From Prionace glauca (lineage: Eukaryota; Chordata; Chondrichthyes; Carcharhiniformes; Carcharhinidae): DNA of 64,000 nucleotides. Where the stretch lies: the NCBI GenBank assembly GCA_037974335.1, contig CM075729.1:131235820-131299819 (forward strand). Reading direction: 5' to 3'. The number at the start of each line of letters is the position of its first letter. The first letter of the stretch is position 1. The notes under the pieces were generated by a model. That model was not told the origin of the DNA and did not search any database. It saw only the letters and a program-made list of their open reading frames with translations. Below are positions 10,361-21,209 of this stretch, in pieces. Position numbers and translations under genes: made by a program.

Positions 10361-10780
10361 ACAGGCAGAGGAGGAAGGGGGGGGGGGGGAGGGGAGGGGG
10401 GGAGGGTGGGGAGAGAGGGGGTGGGAAACAATACCGTACCGGCATGGGTTGCCAGCAAGAGCCACGCTTGCCACATTTTCCGAGCCTGGACGTGAGCTTC
10501 CTCTGCGAATGCCGTGCACTCCGCTGCCCACACTCTGGTTTGGATCTTACACCCAGTCGAGCTGATGGAGGGGCATCTGCTAGCCTCCGACTGGCTGAGT
10601 TCCTGGGCTGGAAGCAAGACAGGAGACTGCTGAATGCTGACCTGCCGTTGTGTACGCTCCCACCCACCCCCCCCTCCCCCCCTCCCCCCCCCCCCCCCCC
10701 CCCCTCAAGGCCCAGTGTGATCCACTGATTGCAAAAGCCTCCTGAACAGGTTAATCTTTCACTTATGAAGCACTGCATTA
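10361..10780. other. low-complexity G/C-rich stretch
   Basis: A G-run near 10375-10420 and a C-run near 10670-10705 bracket sequence with no recognised gene. The proline- and glycine-rich frames here are products of the homopolymer runs. Confidence 0.5.
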
Positions 10781-10789
10781 AATAAGTCA

Positions 10790-11060
10790 ATGTTTCCCCG
10801 TACAGCAGATGGAAAATTTCTTTCTGAAACCTGGCCCTTTCATCCAATGATATCCCGATCAACGCTTTCCCGGATGGGAATCGGGCGGAATTTCGCTGCC
10901 TCTCTCGCCCCCCCAAACTGTAAATTTTCCCCCCCAAGGTCAACAGACCTTCCCGTGGTCTGCCCCTCGCCCGCTCTGATTGCCATGGTGGGACAAAGTG
11001 TTCGCTGTTTGGCAGTGCGTGTTGTGGGCTGTGTGATGTCAGGCACCGTTCCTGATGCGA
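10790..11060 (+). repeat. dispersed GGCGGAATTT-type repeat
   Basis: GGGAATCGGGCGGAATTTCG, GGTCAACAGACCTTCCCG and CTGATTGCCATGGTGGGA match the arrangement at 35280-35430 and 35620-35790 and, reversed, near 7900-8000. No coding capacity. Bases 11061-11359 are unassigned. Confidence 0.5.
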
Positions 11061-11359
11061 CAGTCCAGTACGCGGCTGCTCCGAGAGCCAGACAGTCACC
11101 TACGTTCTTCCAATGGAAATTGAGGAAGGCAATGTAATGTCACTGAGACCCCAACTTACTGCTCCAATCCTGTTAGCAGACAATAATACACCTTCAGAGT
11201 CAGGATTACAATGGGCAGAGAATCTGTTGTTTAATAGAGGAGTTTGTTTGAGCTGCTTTTTAAGCTGCAGCTGAGACCAGAGTCTCAGTTTCATAGTTAA
11301 CACTTCATTCACTGCAGAAACTGCCCATGTGAGTGAGCAGTGGAACCTTCTGGATATTG

Positions 11360-11830
11360 TTTCATCAGGATTTGATTTGCTTTGATTTGATTTGATTTAA
11401 TTTGATTTGAGTTGATTTGATTTTGATTTGGTTGAAATTGATTTGATTTTAATTGGATTGGATTTTGATTCAATTTTGATTTGGATTTGGATTTGATTTT
11501 GTTTTGATTTGATTTGGATTGGATTGGATTGGGTTGGATTGGATTGGATTGGATTGGATTGGGTTGGATTGGATTGGATTGGATTGAATCAGATTGGATT
11601 GGATTGGATTGGATTGGGTTGGATTGGATTGGATTGGATTGGGTTGGATTGGATTGGATTGGGTTGGATTGGATTGGATTGGGTTGGATTGGATTGGATT
11701 GGATTAGAATGGATTGGATTGGAATGGATTGAATCAGATTGGATTGGATTGGATTGGATTGGATTGGATTGGGTTGGATTGGATTTGGTTTGATTTTGAT
11801 TTGGTTTGATTTGATTTGATTTGGTTTATT
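11360..11830. repeat. pentanucleotide satellite (GATTT/GGATT)
   Basis: About 470 bases of GATTT, GGATT and GGGTT pentamers. It directly abuts the 3' end of an L2-like LINE in minus orientation, whose own tail is a short run of AAATC on that strand. It therefore looks like an expanded LINE tail. Confidence 0.93.
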
Positions 11831-12215
11831 ATTGTTACGTGCGTTGGGATACAATGAAAAGTATTGTTTCTTGCACACTATACAGACAAAACATACCATT
11901 TATAAAGTAATAGGGGAGAAGGAAGGGAGAGAGTGCAGAATATAGTGTTACAGTCATAGCTAGGATATAGAGAAAGATCAGCTTAATATAATCTAGGTCC
12001 ATTCAAAAGTCTGACGGCAGCAGGGAAGAAGCTGTTCTTGAGTCGGTTGGTACGTGACCTCAGACTTTTGTATCTTTTTCCTGATGGAAGAAGGGGGAAG
12101 AGAGAATGTCCGGGGTGCGTGGGGTCCTTAATTACACTGGCTGCTTTTCCCCGAGGCAGCGGGAAGTGTAGACAGAGTCAATGGATAGGAGGCTGGTTTG
12201 TGTGATGGAGGACTC
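11831..12215 (-). mobile_element. L2-like LINE 3' end
   Basis: Reads backwards as 3' UTR (TTGTTACGTGCGTTGGGATA) and then the coding end near CTGACGGCAGCAGGGAAGAA. Bases 12216-12469 are unassigned. Confidence 0.75.
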
Positions 12216-12469
12216 TCCTCTGATTCAGAGACTCTTGTGAACGATTATTTTCCAGTCGCTTACCCAGGGGGTAGGGTGAGACATCTCTGAGACACATACA
12301 CATTATGGTATCTGTGGGGAACACAGATTCCAGGAAGGTGGAGGAGGAGGGTGAGAGGAAGAAGGGAACAAGGAGGCTCAGGGAAGCTATAGTTCCTCAG
12401 GAAGGAGACAAAGCAGAAGTGGAGATTAGCTTATGCTGCCCTGGGGGTAAACAGGCAGAAATATAGTAT

Positions 12470-12800
12470 TTTTAATCCATTCGTGGGATATGGGCATTGC
12501 TGGCTAAACAACATTTATTACCCATCCCTAGTTGCCCTGGGAGGGCAGTTGAGAATTGATCACATTGCTGTGGCTCTGGAGTCACACGTAGGCCAGACCG
12601 GATAGGTTTCCTTCCCTAAAGGATGTTAGTGACGGGGTTTTCCCACAATCGACAATTGTAGCCGTCAGTAGATTCTGAATTCTAATTTTTTTAGAAATTG
12701 AATTCAAAATCTGCCGCTGCGGGATTCGAACCCGGTTCCCGGGAGATGAATTGAGTTTCTGGATTAATAGCCCAGCGATAATCCCCTAACTACCCGAAAC
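12470..12800 (-). mobile_element. SINE-B, near full length
   Basis: The minus strand begins with a tRNA-like head holding a B box (GGTTCGAATCCC read in sense) and ACTATTAATCCAG-type sequence. It continues through the GGCCTACGTGTGACTCCAG segment and ends at CCCACGAATGGATTA. A good reference copy for the family. Confidence 0.8.
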
Positions 12801-12819
12801 CAATGAGTATCCAATACCT

Positions 12820-13140
12820 GAGTACAGGCATGGTGGCACAGTGGGTTAGCACCGCTGCCTCACAGCGCCATGGACTCGGGTTCAATTCCCGGCTTGGGTC
12901 ACTGTCTGTGCGGAGTCTGCATGTTCTCCCCATGTCTGCGTGGGTTTCCTCCGGGTGCCCCGGTTTCCTCCCAGAGAGTGAAAGACGTGCTGGTTAGGGT
13001 GCATTGGCCGTGCTAAGTTCTCCCTCAGTGTTACCCAAACAGGCGCCAGAGTGCGGACGACCAGGAGATTTTCACAGTAACTTCATTACGGTGTTAATGT
13101 AAGCCTATTTGTCACTAATAAAGAAACGCATAAATAAGTT
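12820..13140 (+). mobile_element. SINE-A', full length
   Basis: Head with GGGTTAGCACCGCTGCCTCA and B box GGGTTCAATTCCC, shared core, then the A' tail (ATTTTCACAGTAACTTCATT, AATGTAAGCCTATTTGTCAC) ending in AATAAAGAAACG. Bases 13141-13455 are unassigned. Confidence 0.88.
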
Positions 13141-13455
13141 AATCTCACTAGATGAGATCCTCACAGGTTTAGCTCTTAGCTCTTAGACACGCCATGTCTG
13201 TCACAGTGAAGGTGACTCTGGCTAGAGATGAAGCTCCTTCACAACAGGTCCATTCCGGGCAGACTGCGGAGGCCTCAATCAGACAACACAAGCCCGTGAC
13301 ACACTGTTGTGTCAAGGGGTTCATGGAGATACAATCTCCCAGAGGGACTGAGAATTACATCTCCTTCCTGCCGGATCTCCAGGACCTAACGGGCAGGGTC
13401 TGTCGATAGATCATGTGTCAAAGTGTGACCCACCCAACCACCCACTGTGTACATA

Positions 13456-14735
13456 AGATCATAAGAAATAGGAGCAGGAGTCGGCCATCTAGCCCTTCGA
13501 GCCTGCCCCGCCATTCAATAAGATCATGGCTGATCTGAAGTGGATCAGTTCCACTTTCCCGCTTTCTCCCCATAACCCTTAATTCCCCTTATCTATCAGA
13601 AACCTATCTACCCGTGACTTAAATATATTCAGCGAGGTAGCCTCCACCACTTCAATGGGCAGAGAATTCCAGAGATTCACCATCCTTTGAGTGAAGAAGT
13701 TCAAAGAACAAAGAACAACACAGCATGGGAAACAGGCCCTTCGGCCCAACGAGCCCGCGCCGCCGTCCCATTGTCTCAGTGACCTATTCATGATCTTGGT
13801 CTACGCCTAATGTGCGAGGATCAGGGAGGTCCAATATAGGGACAATTTGTTACCCAATCAATCAGCCTAAAAACACATCTTTGGGATGTGGGAGGAAACC
13901 GGAGTACCCGGAGGAAACCCACACAACCACGGGGAGAATGCGCAAACTCCCACGGACACAGGCCCAAATCCATGTGTCCGCACAGCAACAGAGATAGTCT
14001 CTGAGCTGTCATGTTGCCCTTGAGATGGTCCAGTTTAAGCACACCAACGACATGAAGCAATAGGCAACTCCCGAAGCAAAATCCAAGAGCAGCCCACTAC
14101 AACCTGCCGCATGCATGCCCCTTGCTGGTCAACAAGGTGGACTTAAATGCCTGTGGAAACAAAAAATTCATTATTAAACAGGCAAAGACTGTAACATCCC
14201 TGAGGCATAGTTCCTCCTCAACTCTGATCTAAACTGCCCCCCCCTTTATCTTGAGGCTGTGCCCTCTAGTCCTGCTGTCCTTTCTAAGTGGGAAGAATCT
14301 CTCTACCTCAACCCTATCCATCCCATTCATCATCTTATACATCTCTATAAGATCCCCCCTCAGCCTTCTAAACTCCAACGAGTACAGCCCAGTCTATTCA
14401 GCCTCTCTTCACAGTCCAACCCCCCTCATCTCCGGTATCAGCCTAGTAAACCTCCTCTGCACTCCCTCCAAGGCCAAAATATCCTTTGGTCGTCGCAAGT
14501 GCGACGACCAAAACTGCACACAGTACTCCAGCTGCGGCCTCACCAATGCCCTATACAGCTGCAGCAAGACCTCCCTACTTTTATATTCAATCCCCCTCGC
14601 TATGAAGGCCAGCATCCCATTCGCCTTCCTGACCACCTGCTGCACCTGCAAGCTGGGTTTTTGCGACTCATGCACGAGGACCCCCAGGTCCCTCTGCACC
14701 GTCGCCTGCTGCAGTTTTTCGCCCTTTTAAATAGT
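13456..14735 (-). mobile_element. CR1-A copy split by SINE-C
   Basis: 13456-13701 is the CR1-A 3' end (ATAAGAAATAGGAGCAGGAG read from its terminus). 14206-14735 continues the same frame with FTRLIPEMRG and QRDLGVLVHESQKPS. Between them about 500 bases are inserted, most of it a SINE-C. The coding match breaks off at AGTTC and resumes at AGTTCCTCCTCAACTC, consistent with a short target duplication. Confidence 0.85.
13702..14070 (-). mobile_element. SINE-C inserted in CR1-A
   Basis: Reverse complement of the 4737-5110 element: tail at 13702 (AAAGAACAAAGAACAACACA), core at 13880-13960, head near 14060. Sequence at 14071-14205 is unassigned and may belong to the same insertion. Confidence 0.78.
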
Positions 14736-15091
14736 AATCCCGTAAGCGGACCACTGCTGGATGTTGGCCATGGCAGGGCCTAGGACGCCTGTGCTATGAT
14801 GCTGCCTTTGAGGCCCCTCCTGAACGGCATTGTGGGTCGACCCACAGAACATGGAGTTCAGCCATTCGAGAGGGCAGCTCACCACCACCTCCTCAGGGAT
14901 AATTAGGGATGGGCAATAAATGCTGGCCAGCCAGCAATGCCCAAGTCCCACAAATGGATAAAAGTTAATCTCGTAAGGGACTGGAGCTGGATTTACCCAT
15001 CCAGATACCTGATTCCTCCTACACCGTGTGCTCACTAATCAGCCTGCAAGCTCTCCGCCTGAGTTCCCGCCTCAGCCTACGCACTAATTCG
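14736..15091 (+). mobile_element. SINE-B 3' fragment
   Basis: GGGATGGGCAATAAATGCTG and CCAGCAATGCCCAAGTCCCA at 14900-14960 match the SINE-B end. The rest of the interval shows nothing clear. Confidence 0.5.
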
Positions 15092-15660
15092 ATTTGATTT
15101 ATTATTGTCACATTAGTTTACAGTGAAAAATATTGTTTCTTGCGCGCTATACAGACAAAGCAGAGAGAAGGAAAGGAGATGGTGCAGAGTATTGTGATCC
15201 AGTTATCGATAGGGCGTAGAGAAAGATCAACTTAGTGCAAAGTACATCCATTCAAAAGTCTAACAGCAGCAGGGAAGAAGCTGTTCTTGAGTTGGTTGGT
15301 ACGTGACTTCAGACTTTTGTGCTGTTTTCCCGATGGAAGGAGGTGGAAGAGAGAATGTCCGGGGTGCGTGGGGTGCTTAATTATGCTGGGCCGCTTTTCC
15401 CCGAGGCAGCGGGAAGTGTAGACAGAGTCAATGGATGGGAGGCTGGTTTGAGTGGTGGGACTGGGCTACATTCACCACCTATTGTAGTTCCTTGTGGTCT
15501 TGGGCAGAGCAGGAGCCCAAACCAAGCTGTGATACAACCTGAAAGAATGCTTTCTTTGGGGCATCTGTAAAAGTTGGTGAGAGCTGTAATCGACACACCA
15601 AATTTCCTTAGTCTTCTGAAAAAGTGAAGGCATTGGTGGACTTTCTTAACAAGAGTGTCA
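15092..15660 (-). mobile_element. L2-like LINE 3' end, long copy
   Basis: Starts at ATTCGATTTGATTTATTATT and covers the 3' UTR, the SFFP-type coding end (AACAGCAGCAGGGAAGAAGC) and about 300 further bases (CAGAGCAGGAGCCCAAACCA, GGTGGACTTTCTTAA). One of the longest copies of this family in the window. Confidence 0.78.
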
Positions 15661-16935
15661 GTGTGGGGGTACTACGGAAAAAATCTCAGTCTCTCTCTCC
15701 CTGTCTAAGCTCATTGACACCAAATATTCTTTGATAACAAGCCTGTGAGCTCTGAAGAAAACTACTGTATGAACTGTAGCGACATGATGTAGAACCTCTT
15801 TGATAATACTGATTTACCCAAAATGCTCGTTAGTTAAAACAGAATGGAAGGAATACTCTCTTAGTGAGGGATCGAGAATAAGGGGGAATGGTTTTTAATC
15901 AGAATCAGTAGGAACTCTCTCTCATCAAAGGCGCACGTTGGGTCAGTGCTGTGGTGCTGTGCAAAGGATTCGAACCGGGGTGCCTAGATGTTTACTGAGT
16001 TTCTGGATTAATAGTCTAGCCACTGGGCCATTGCCTGCCCTAGGCCAGGGTCTTTAGATTACCATTGCCTTCCTCAAGGGAAGAAGGCAGCCACCTAGAC
16101 CGACGATGGTCTAACAAAGTGAGCAGACCCATCAGGTGGGTTGAAAGCTGACCCTCTCCCGGATCTCTGTCCACCCCTGCAGCAATGCAGGGGGCTGATG
16201 CAGCAAAATCCGTCTATCAGTTTAGCACAGGACAGAATCCAAGTCACTGGCTGGGTGAGTGAGGGCCCCCCAGTTAATCATTCACGGACTGGGATCATTA
16301 GGTGCTGGCATATCACTCTGAATATTTGGCTTCTAGCTGACCTGTCAGCCAATCTAGGGCACCGGTACAAAGGCTGACAAAATGTTCAAGCTCAGCGTTT
16401 TACGCAAACCTCGGTGCCTTCTCCGAAACACTTTTCACAACCTCGCCGCCTTGTTAAAAGGAAAAATCAATTGCCCTGCACAAACAAGCGAGGAAGAGTT
16501 GAAAGTTGAAGGTTCAACAAAAGGTAAGGAGGGCTTGTCGATTTCTGAATGGAGTAAGATAGTGCGTAGGGTCGATCGAGGTGGCATTGGACAGGCGAGA
16601 GGTTCCTCCTGCTTTCCTCAGTGTCTCTCAGCAAGCTGAACCTGTTCTCCAGTTCACCTGAGGCAATGTGAAATGGAGGGGAATGTTTTGCTAACGCTGA
16701 CATGTTTATCACTGATTATCGATTCCTCCCAAAGCATTGCCTATCATCCATTCTTTTAAACAAGGGCCAGTGCACATGCCTCATTGTCAAAACAGCCTTT
16801 CTTTTAATCATCACACCACAGAATGGGGCCATTTCGTCCATTGCACTTGTGCTGCCTCTCTGCAGTTGCCACCTCCCACCCATTCCTTCTCTGGAATCTC
16901 TCCCCACACCTAGCGGTGCACTCAGGGGGACTTTT
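15661..16935. other. mostly unassigned sequence
   Basis: 15965-16040 contains a SINE-B head on the minus strand (GATTCGAACCGGGGTGCCTA, TCTGGATTAATAGTCTAGCC). Otherwise no repeat or gene is recognised. An 85-codon plus frame at 16382-16639 lacks recognisable domains and is not called. Confidence 0.4.
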
Positions 16936-17025
16936 AAGAACATAAGAAATAGGAGCAGGAGTAGGCCATCTGGCCCTTCGAGCCTGCCCCGCCATTCAAT
17001 AAGATCATGGCTGATCTGTCGTGAC

Positions 17026-18068
17026 TCAGCTCCACCTTCCCGCCCTCTCCCCATAACCCTTAATCCCTTCTCTTATCAAAAACCCATCAACCCGTTTCTT
17101 AAATATATTTAGCGAGGCAGCCTCCACCACTTCAACGGGCAGAGAATTCCAGAGATTCACCACCCTTTGAGTGAAGAAGTTCCTCCTCAACTCTGTTCTA
17201 AACTGCCCCCCCTTTATCTTGAGGCTGTGCCCCCTACTCCTACTGTCTTTTTTGAGCGGTAACAGTCTCTTCACCTCTATCCTATCCATCCCATTCATCA
17301 TCTTATACGTCTCAATGAGATCTCCCCTCATTCTTCTAAACTCTAACGAGTACAAGCCTAGTTTATTCAGCCTCTCCTCATAGCTCAATCCCCTCAACTC
17401 CGGTATCAGCCGAGTAAACCTCCTCTGCACTCCCTCCAGGGCCAAAACATCCTTGCGCAGGTGCGGCGCCCAAAACTGCACACAGTACTCCAGCTGCGGC
17501 CTCACCAATGCCCTATACAGCTGCAGCAAGACCTCCCTACTTTTATATTCAATCCCCTTCGCTATGAAGGCCAGCATCCCATTCGCCTTCCTGACCACCT
17601 GCTGCACCTGCAAGCTGGGTTTTTGCGACTCATGCACAAGGACCCCGAGGTCCCTCTGCACCGTCGCCTGCTGCAGTTTTTCACCCCGTAAGTAATAGTC
17701 CTTCCTACCATTCCTCCTACCAAAGTGGACCACCTCACACTTGCCAACATTAAATTCCATTTGCCATTTCCTGGCCCATTCGCCCAGCCTATCTAGATCC
17801 TTCTGCAGACTCTCCACACCCTCTGCACAATTTGCCTTTCCCCCAATCTTGGTGTCATCAGCAAATTTCGACACCCTGCACTCGGTTCCCTCCTCCAGAT
17901 CATCTATATAAATGGTAAATAGCTGAGGTCCCAGCACCGACCCCTGGGGCACCCCACTAGTCACCAGCCGCCAATCCGAATAGCATCCATTGACCCCCAC
18001 TCTCTGCCTCCTATTTGACAACCAATCCTCTATCCACGCTAACACCCTACCCCCAACTCCATGTCCCC
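17026..18068 (-). pseudogene. CR1-A reverse transcriptase, C-terminal half
   Basis: An open minus frame of about 350 codons. It has the catalytic-region motifs [14 protein letters not shown] and the F-A-D-D box ([11 protein letters not shown]). The CR1-type C-terminus follows: RDLGVLVHESQ, YRALVRPQLEYCVQFWAP, LEGVQRRFTRLIPEL, RGDLIETYKMMNG and FFTQRVVNLWNSLPVEVVEA. The N-terminal fingers region is absent at the deletion junction. Confidence 0.93.
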
Positions 18069-18690
18069 TGACCTTCTGCAATAACCTCTATCCCTGCAGC
18101 ATTCCAAGAACTCCACCTCGAGCCCACCTCGTCCAACATGGGTCGACCAATCAGTATGCAGATTGAAATCTCCCATAACTACTGCCGTCCCATTCCTGCA
18201 CGCCGCACTTATTTGCGCGTTAACAGCCCGCCCCACCTCCAGATCATTATTCGGGGGCCTATAGACGACACCCACTAGCGTCTTCCTCCCTTTTCTGTTC
18301 CTAATCTCCACCCACAACGATTCCACTTTCTGCTCCTTGGCTCCGATATCATCCCTTGCTACCACCTTGATACTATCCTTAATCAGCAGAGCTACGCCAC
18401 CCCCTCTTTCCTCCTGCCTATCCTTCCTAAACACTTGATAGCCCTGTACATTCATCTCCCAGTCCCTGTCACCTTGCAGCCATGTCGCTGTAATGGCCAC
18501 CAGATCGTATCCATTTGTGTCGATCTGCGCCACCAGCTCATCCACTTTATTCCGAATGCTTCGTGCATTCAGATAAAGCGCTTTCATCCCAGCCTTCACC
18601 TGGACCCTATTTGCCGTAACGCCACCAATTGGGACATCCTTGGCCTCTTCCCTTACCTGTACCCTATCCTGAACTTTAGACCTCATAGCG
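18069..18690 (-). pseudogene. CR1-A APE-type endonuclease
   Basis: Minus frame with the endonuclease/exonuclease/phosphatase signature: LYLNARSIRNKVDEL, YDLVAITATWL (usually a T-E-T-W motif, here A-T-A-T-W), GGGVALLIKD, LVGVVYRPPNND and VVMGDFNLH. The family cuts target DNA to prime reverse transcription. The frame stops matching at the deletion near 18068. Confidence 0.9.
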
Positions 18691-18720
18691 TCACCTACCC
18701 TCGCACCCTCCCCCCCCTAA

Positions 18721-19425
18721 TTAGTTTAAAGCCCTGTCTACAGTCCTCTTTACTCGATTCGCCAGCACTCTGGTCCCAGCATGATTCAGATCAACCCCAT
18801 CCTGCCCGAACAGGTCCCACCTACCCCAATACTGGTGCCAATGCCCCATAAATTCGAACCCATTCCTCCCACACCAATCCCTGAGCCACCCATTTACTTC
18901 CTTTATCCTATCAACCCTACGCCCGTCTGCCCTCGGTTCAGGCAGTAGCCCAGAGATAACCACCTTGTCGGTTCTACTTTTTAATTCCATTCCCAGCTTT
19001 TCATACTCCCTTCCCAGATCCTCAGTCCGCATTTTGCCTACGTCGCCGGCACCCACATGTACTACAACGACCGGGTTCTCACCCTCCCACTCCAGATTCC
19101 TCTGCAGCCCAGCTGCGACATCCTGTACCCGAGCACCAGGCAGACAACACACCCTTCTGTGCACTTTGTCATTGTGACAAAGGACAGTGTCAATACCCTT
19201 CACCCCACTATCCCCAATCACTACTACGTTCCTTTTCCCCTTCTCTTTGCCTATGTCCTGCTGCATCACTGTACCGTGTGCAGTTTGCTCACCAACCTCT
19301 CTTGCCTCGTGCTCTTCCAGACTGGAAGCAAGAACCTCAAACCTGTTATGCAGGTTAAGAGGCTGAGGCCTCCGCTCCTCACCCCCCTTCCTCCTCCCAG
19401 CAGCCCTCTTTTGTCCCTGACCCTA
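18721..19425 (-). pseudogene. CR1-A ORF1 with SGNH-esterase-like domain
   Basis: The minus frame ending at 18721 has the SGNH blocks NVVVIGDSGVKGID (block I with the serine), VVVVHVGAGDVGK (block III, usual N replaced by G) and DGVDLNHAGTRVLANRV (aspartate and histidine of block V). Upstream, NRFEVLASSLEEHEA is typical of CR1 ORF1. The N-terminus of the protein is not present. ORF1 esterases are known in CR1 elements, and their role is not settled. Confidence 0.85.
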
Positions 19426-19427
19426 GC

Positions 19428-19560
19428 CAAAGTGGCACAGTGGTCAGCACTGCTGCCTCACAGCGCCAGGGTCCCCGGATCAATTCCGGCCTTGGGTCAC
19501 TGTCTGTGTGGAGTTTGCACCTTCTCCCTGTGTTATGTTGGAGCTGAATGGCCTGCTTAT
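19428..19560 (+). mobile_element. SINE-A/A' head fragment
   Basis: AGTGGCACAGTGGTCAGCAC, CGGATCAATTCCGGCCTTGG and the start of the core are present. The element is cut off near 19540. Bases 19561-19682 are unassigned. Confidence 0.75.
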
Positions 19561-19682
19561 GAACCTTTCTGTTTTAATCATGAGTACCTCTTATTTACTC
19601 TTTCTCTGAGTGTTTAAACCAAGGTGAGCCTCATCTCAACGTTACTGAAGCCTTACACTTCCATCTTCTCTCTCACATTTTC

Positions 19683-20505
19683 ATAGAATCATACCATCCC
19701 TACAGTGCAGAGAAGGCCATTCGATTCATCGGGTCTGCACTGACTCTCTGGCAGAGTATCTTACCCAAGCCCTCTTCCCATAACCCTATGCATTTAGTAT
19801 GGCATTCCAACTTAACTATATATCTTTGGACACTAAGGGGCAATTTAACATGGCTAATTCACTAACCTACACATGTTTGGACACTAAGGGGCAATTTAAC
19901 ATGGCTAATTCACTAACCTACACATCTTTGGACACTAAGGGACAATTTAGCATGGCCAATCCACCTAACCTACACATCTTTGAACACTAAGGGGCAATTT
20001 AGCATGGCCAATCCACCTAACCTACACATCTTTGGACACTAAGGGGCAATTTAGCATGGCCAACCCCCCTAACCTGCACATCTTTGAACACTAAGGGGCA
20101 ATTTAGCATGGCCAATCCACCTAACCTACACATCTTTGGACACTAAGGGACAATTTAGCATGGCCAATCCACCTAACCTGCACATCTTTGATCACTAAGG
20201 GGCAATTTAGCATGGCCAATTCCCCTAACCTGCACATCTTTGGACACTAAGGAACAATTTAGCATGGTCAATCCACCTAACCTGCACATCTTTGAACACT
20301 CAGGGGCAATTTAGCGTGGCCAATCCCCCTAACCTACATATTAAATTGTCCCTTAGTGTCCAAAGATGGGCAGGTTAGTTGGATTGGCCATGCTAAATTG
20401 CCCCTAGTGTCAGGGGGTTAGCAGGGTAAATACATGTGGTTATGGGAATCGGGCCTGGGTAGGATTGTTGTCGGTATTCTGCATTTTAGGGATTCTATGA
20501 TTATA
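19683..20505. repeat. two SINE-A tails with 52-base arrays, head to head
   Basis: 19683-19794 is a SINE-A tail on the minus strand, followed by about ten 52-base units to 20340. At 20341 orientation flips: TAAATTGTCCCTTAGTGTCC continues as one plus-strand unit and then a plus-strand tail ending at GGGATTCTATGATTATA. The result is an imperfect palindrome with no SINE head. Confidence 0.85.
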
Positions 20506-20534
20506 AGTAACATGGTTGAAAATGATCTTCTTTC

Positions 20535-20815
20535 TTTTTAGCACTGCTGCCTCACTGTGCCAGGGACCCAGGTTTGATTCCCGGCCTTGGGTCACTGTCT
20601 GTGTGAAGTTTGCATGTTCTCCCCGTGTCTGCGTGGGTTTCCTCCCACAATCGGAAACACGTGCTAGTTAGGGAGCATTGGCCGTGCTAAATTCTCCCTC
20701 AGTGTGCCCGAACAGGCGCTGGAGTGTGGCGACTCGGGGATTTTCACAGTAACTTCATCGCAGTGTTAATGTCAGCCCACTTGTGACTAATAAATGAGCT
20801 TTAAAACTTGAAGCT
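20535..20815 (+). mobile_element. SINE-A', head partly missing
   Basis: GCACTGCTGCCTCACTGTGC at the left, core, then the A' tail (GATTTTCACAGTAACTTCAT) ending at AATAAATGAGCTTTAAAACT. It lies about 400 bases upstream of the TRIM start codon. Confidence 0.85.
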
Positions 20816-21209
20816 GACAGACGTTCCAATGTTAATTCTTAATCTTGTTTACAGTAAACCACCTTTGAAATGGTACAGTTCCCAGTAATCTGCACAGATT
20901 GGAACAAGGTCTGGTTCAGCTCCTGATTCGGTGTATATGTTTGTGAGTACGTATCAAACAGCTGTAGTTACATTACTGACCACTGGGGGCGTCACTGCCT
21001 GTCAGGCAGCCAATGGCAAGAATTTGGGGGTGGAACGGTTAAAGGCAGAATCGCTCGAACCCAATTTGGCAACATTCTTGGTATCTCCTGCCTTGTTTCT
21101 GCACAGTTAGCACTGCACTTACTTCTGCGACATCTCGAACAAGAGGCGTCATTGAGAAAGCTCCGGGGAGGTGACGGGAGAAGTTAGGGAAGGGGGCCCA
21201 AGCAGGAAG
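20816..21209 (+). promoter_or_regulatory. upstream region of TRIM gene 1
   Basis: The only non-repetitive stretch in front of the first coding exon. It has a CCAAT-like GCCAATGGC at about 21008 and a CTCF-like core CCACTGGGGGCGTC at 20980-20993. No strong TATA box near the start codon. The transcription start cannot be placed from sequence, and a separate 5' non-coding exon is possible. Confidence 0.35.

Larger units (their letters stand above)
16936..19425 (-). mobile_element. CR1-A LINE, longest copy, internally deleted
   Basis: A 2.5 kb CR1-clade non-LTR retrotransposon. From right to left it has an ORF1-like region with an SGNH-esterase domain, an APE-type endonuclease, the second half of the reverse transcriptase and a short 3' UTR ending at TTAAGAACATAAG. 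The endonuclease and reverse transcriptase frames meet near 18068 with the first part of the reverse transcriptase missing, so this copy cannot move by itself. Other CR1-A pieces in the window lie at 13456, 25206, 27031, 32975, 42889, 43954 and 60155. Confidence 0.93.

Noticed and set aside
12820-12900. tRNA genes, here and at many similar places
   Set aside because: The A- and B-box-like sequences belong to SINE heads. No cloverleaf with a closed acceptor stem is apparent.
14251-14783. Plus-strand frames of 159 and 174 codons
   Set aside because: Antisense shadows of a CR1-A fragment. The same pattern recurs at 17171, 43129 and 60400.
16382-16639. 85-codon plus frame MFKLSVLRKP
   Set aside because: No recognisable domain, repeat match or splice evidence. 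It could be chance.
17026-18081. 351-codon minus frame as a host gene
   Set aside because: It carries LINE reverse transcriptase motifs and other copies recur in the window. It is CR1-A.
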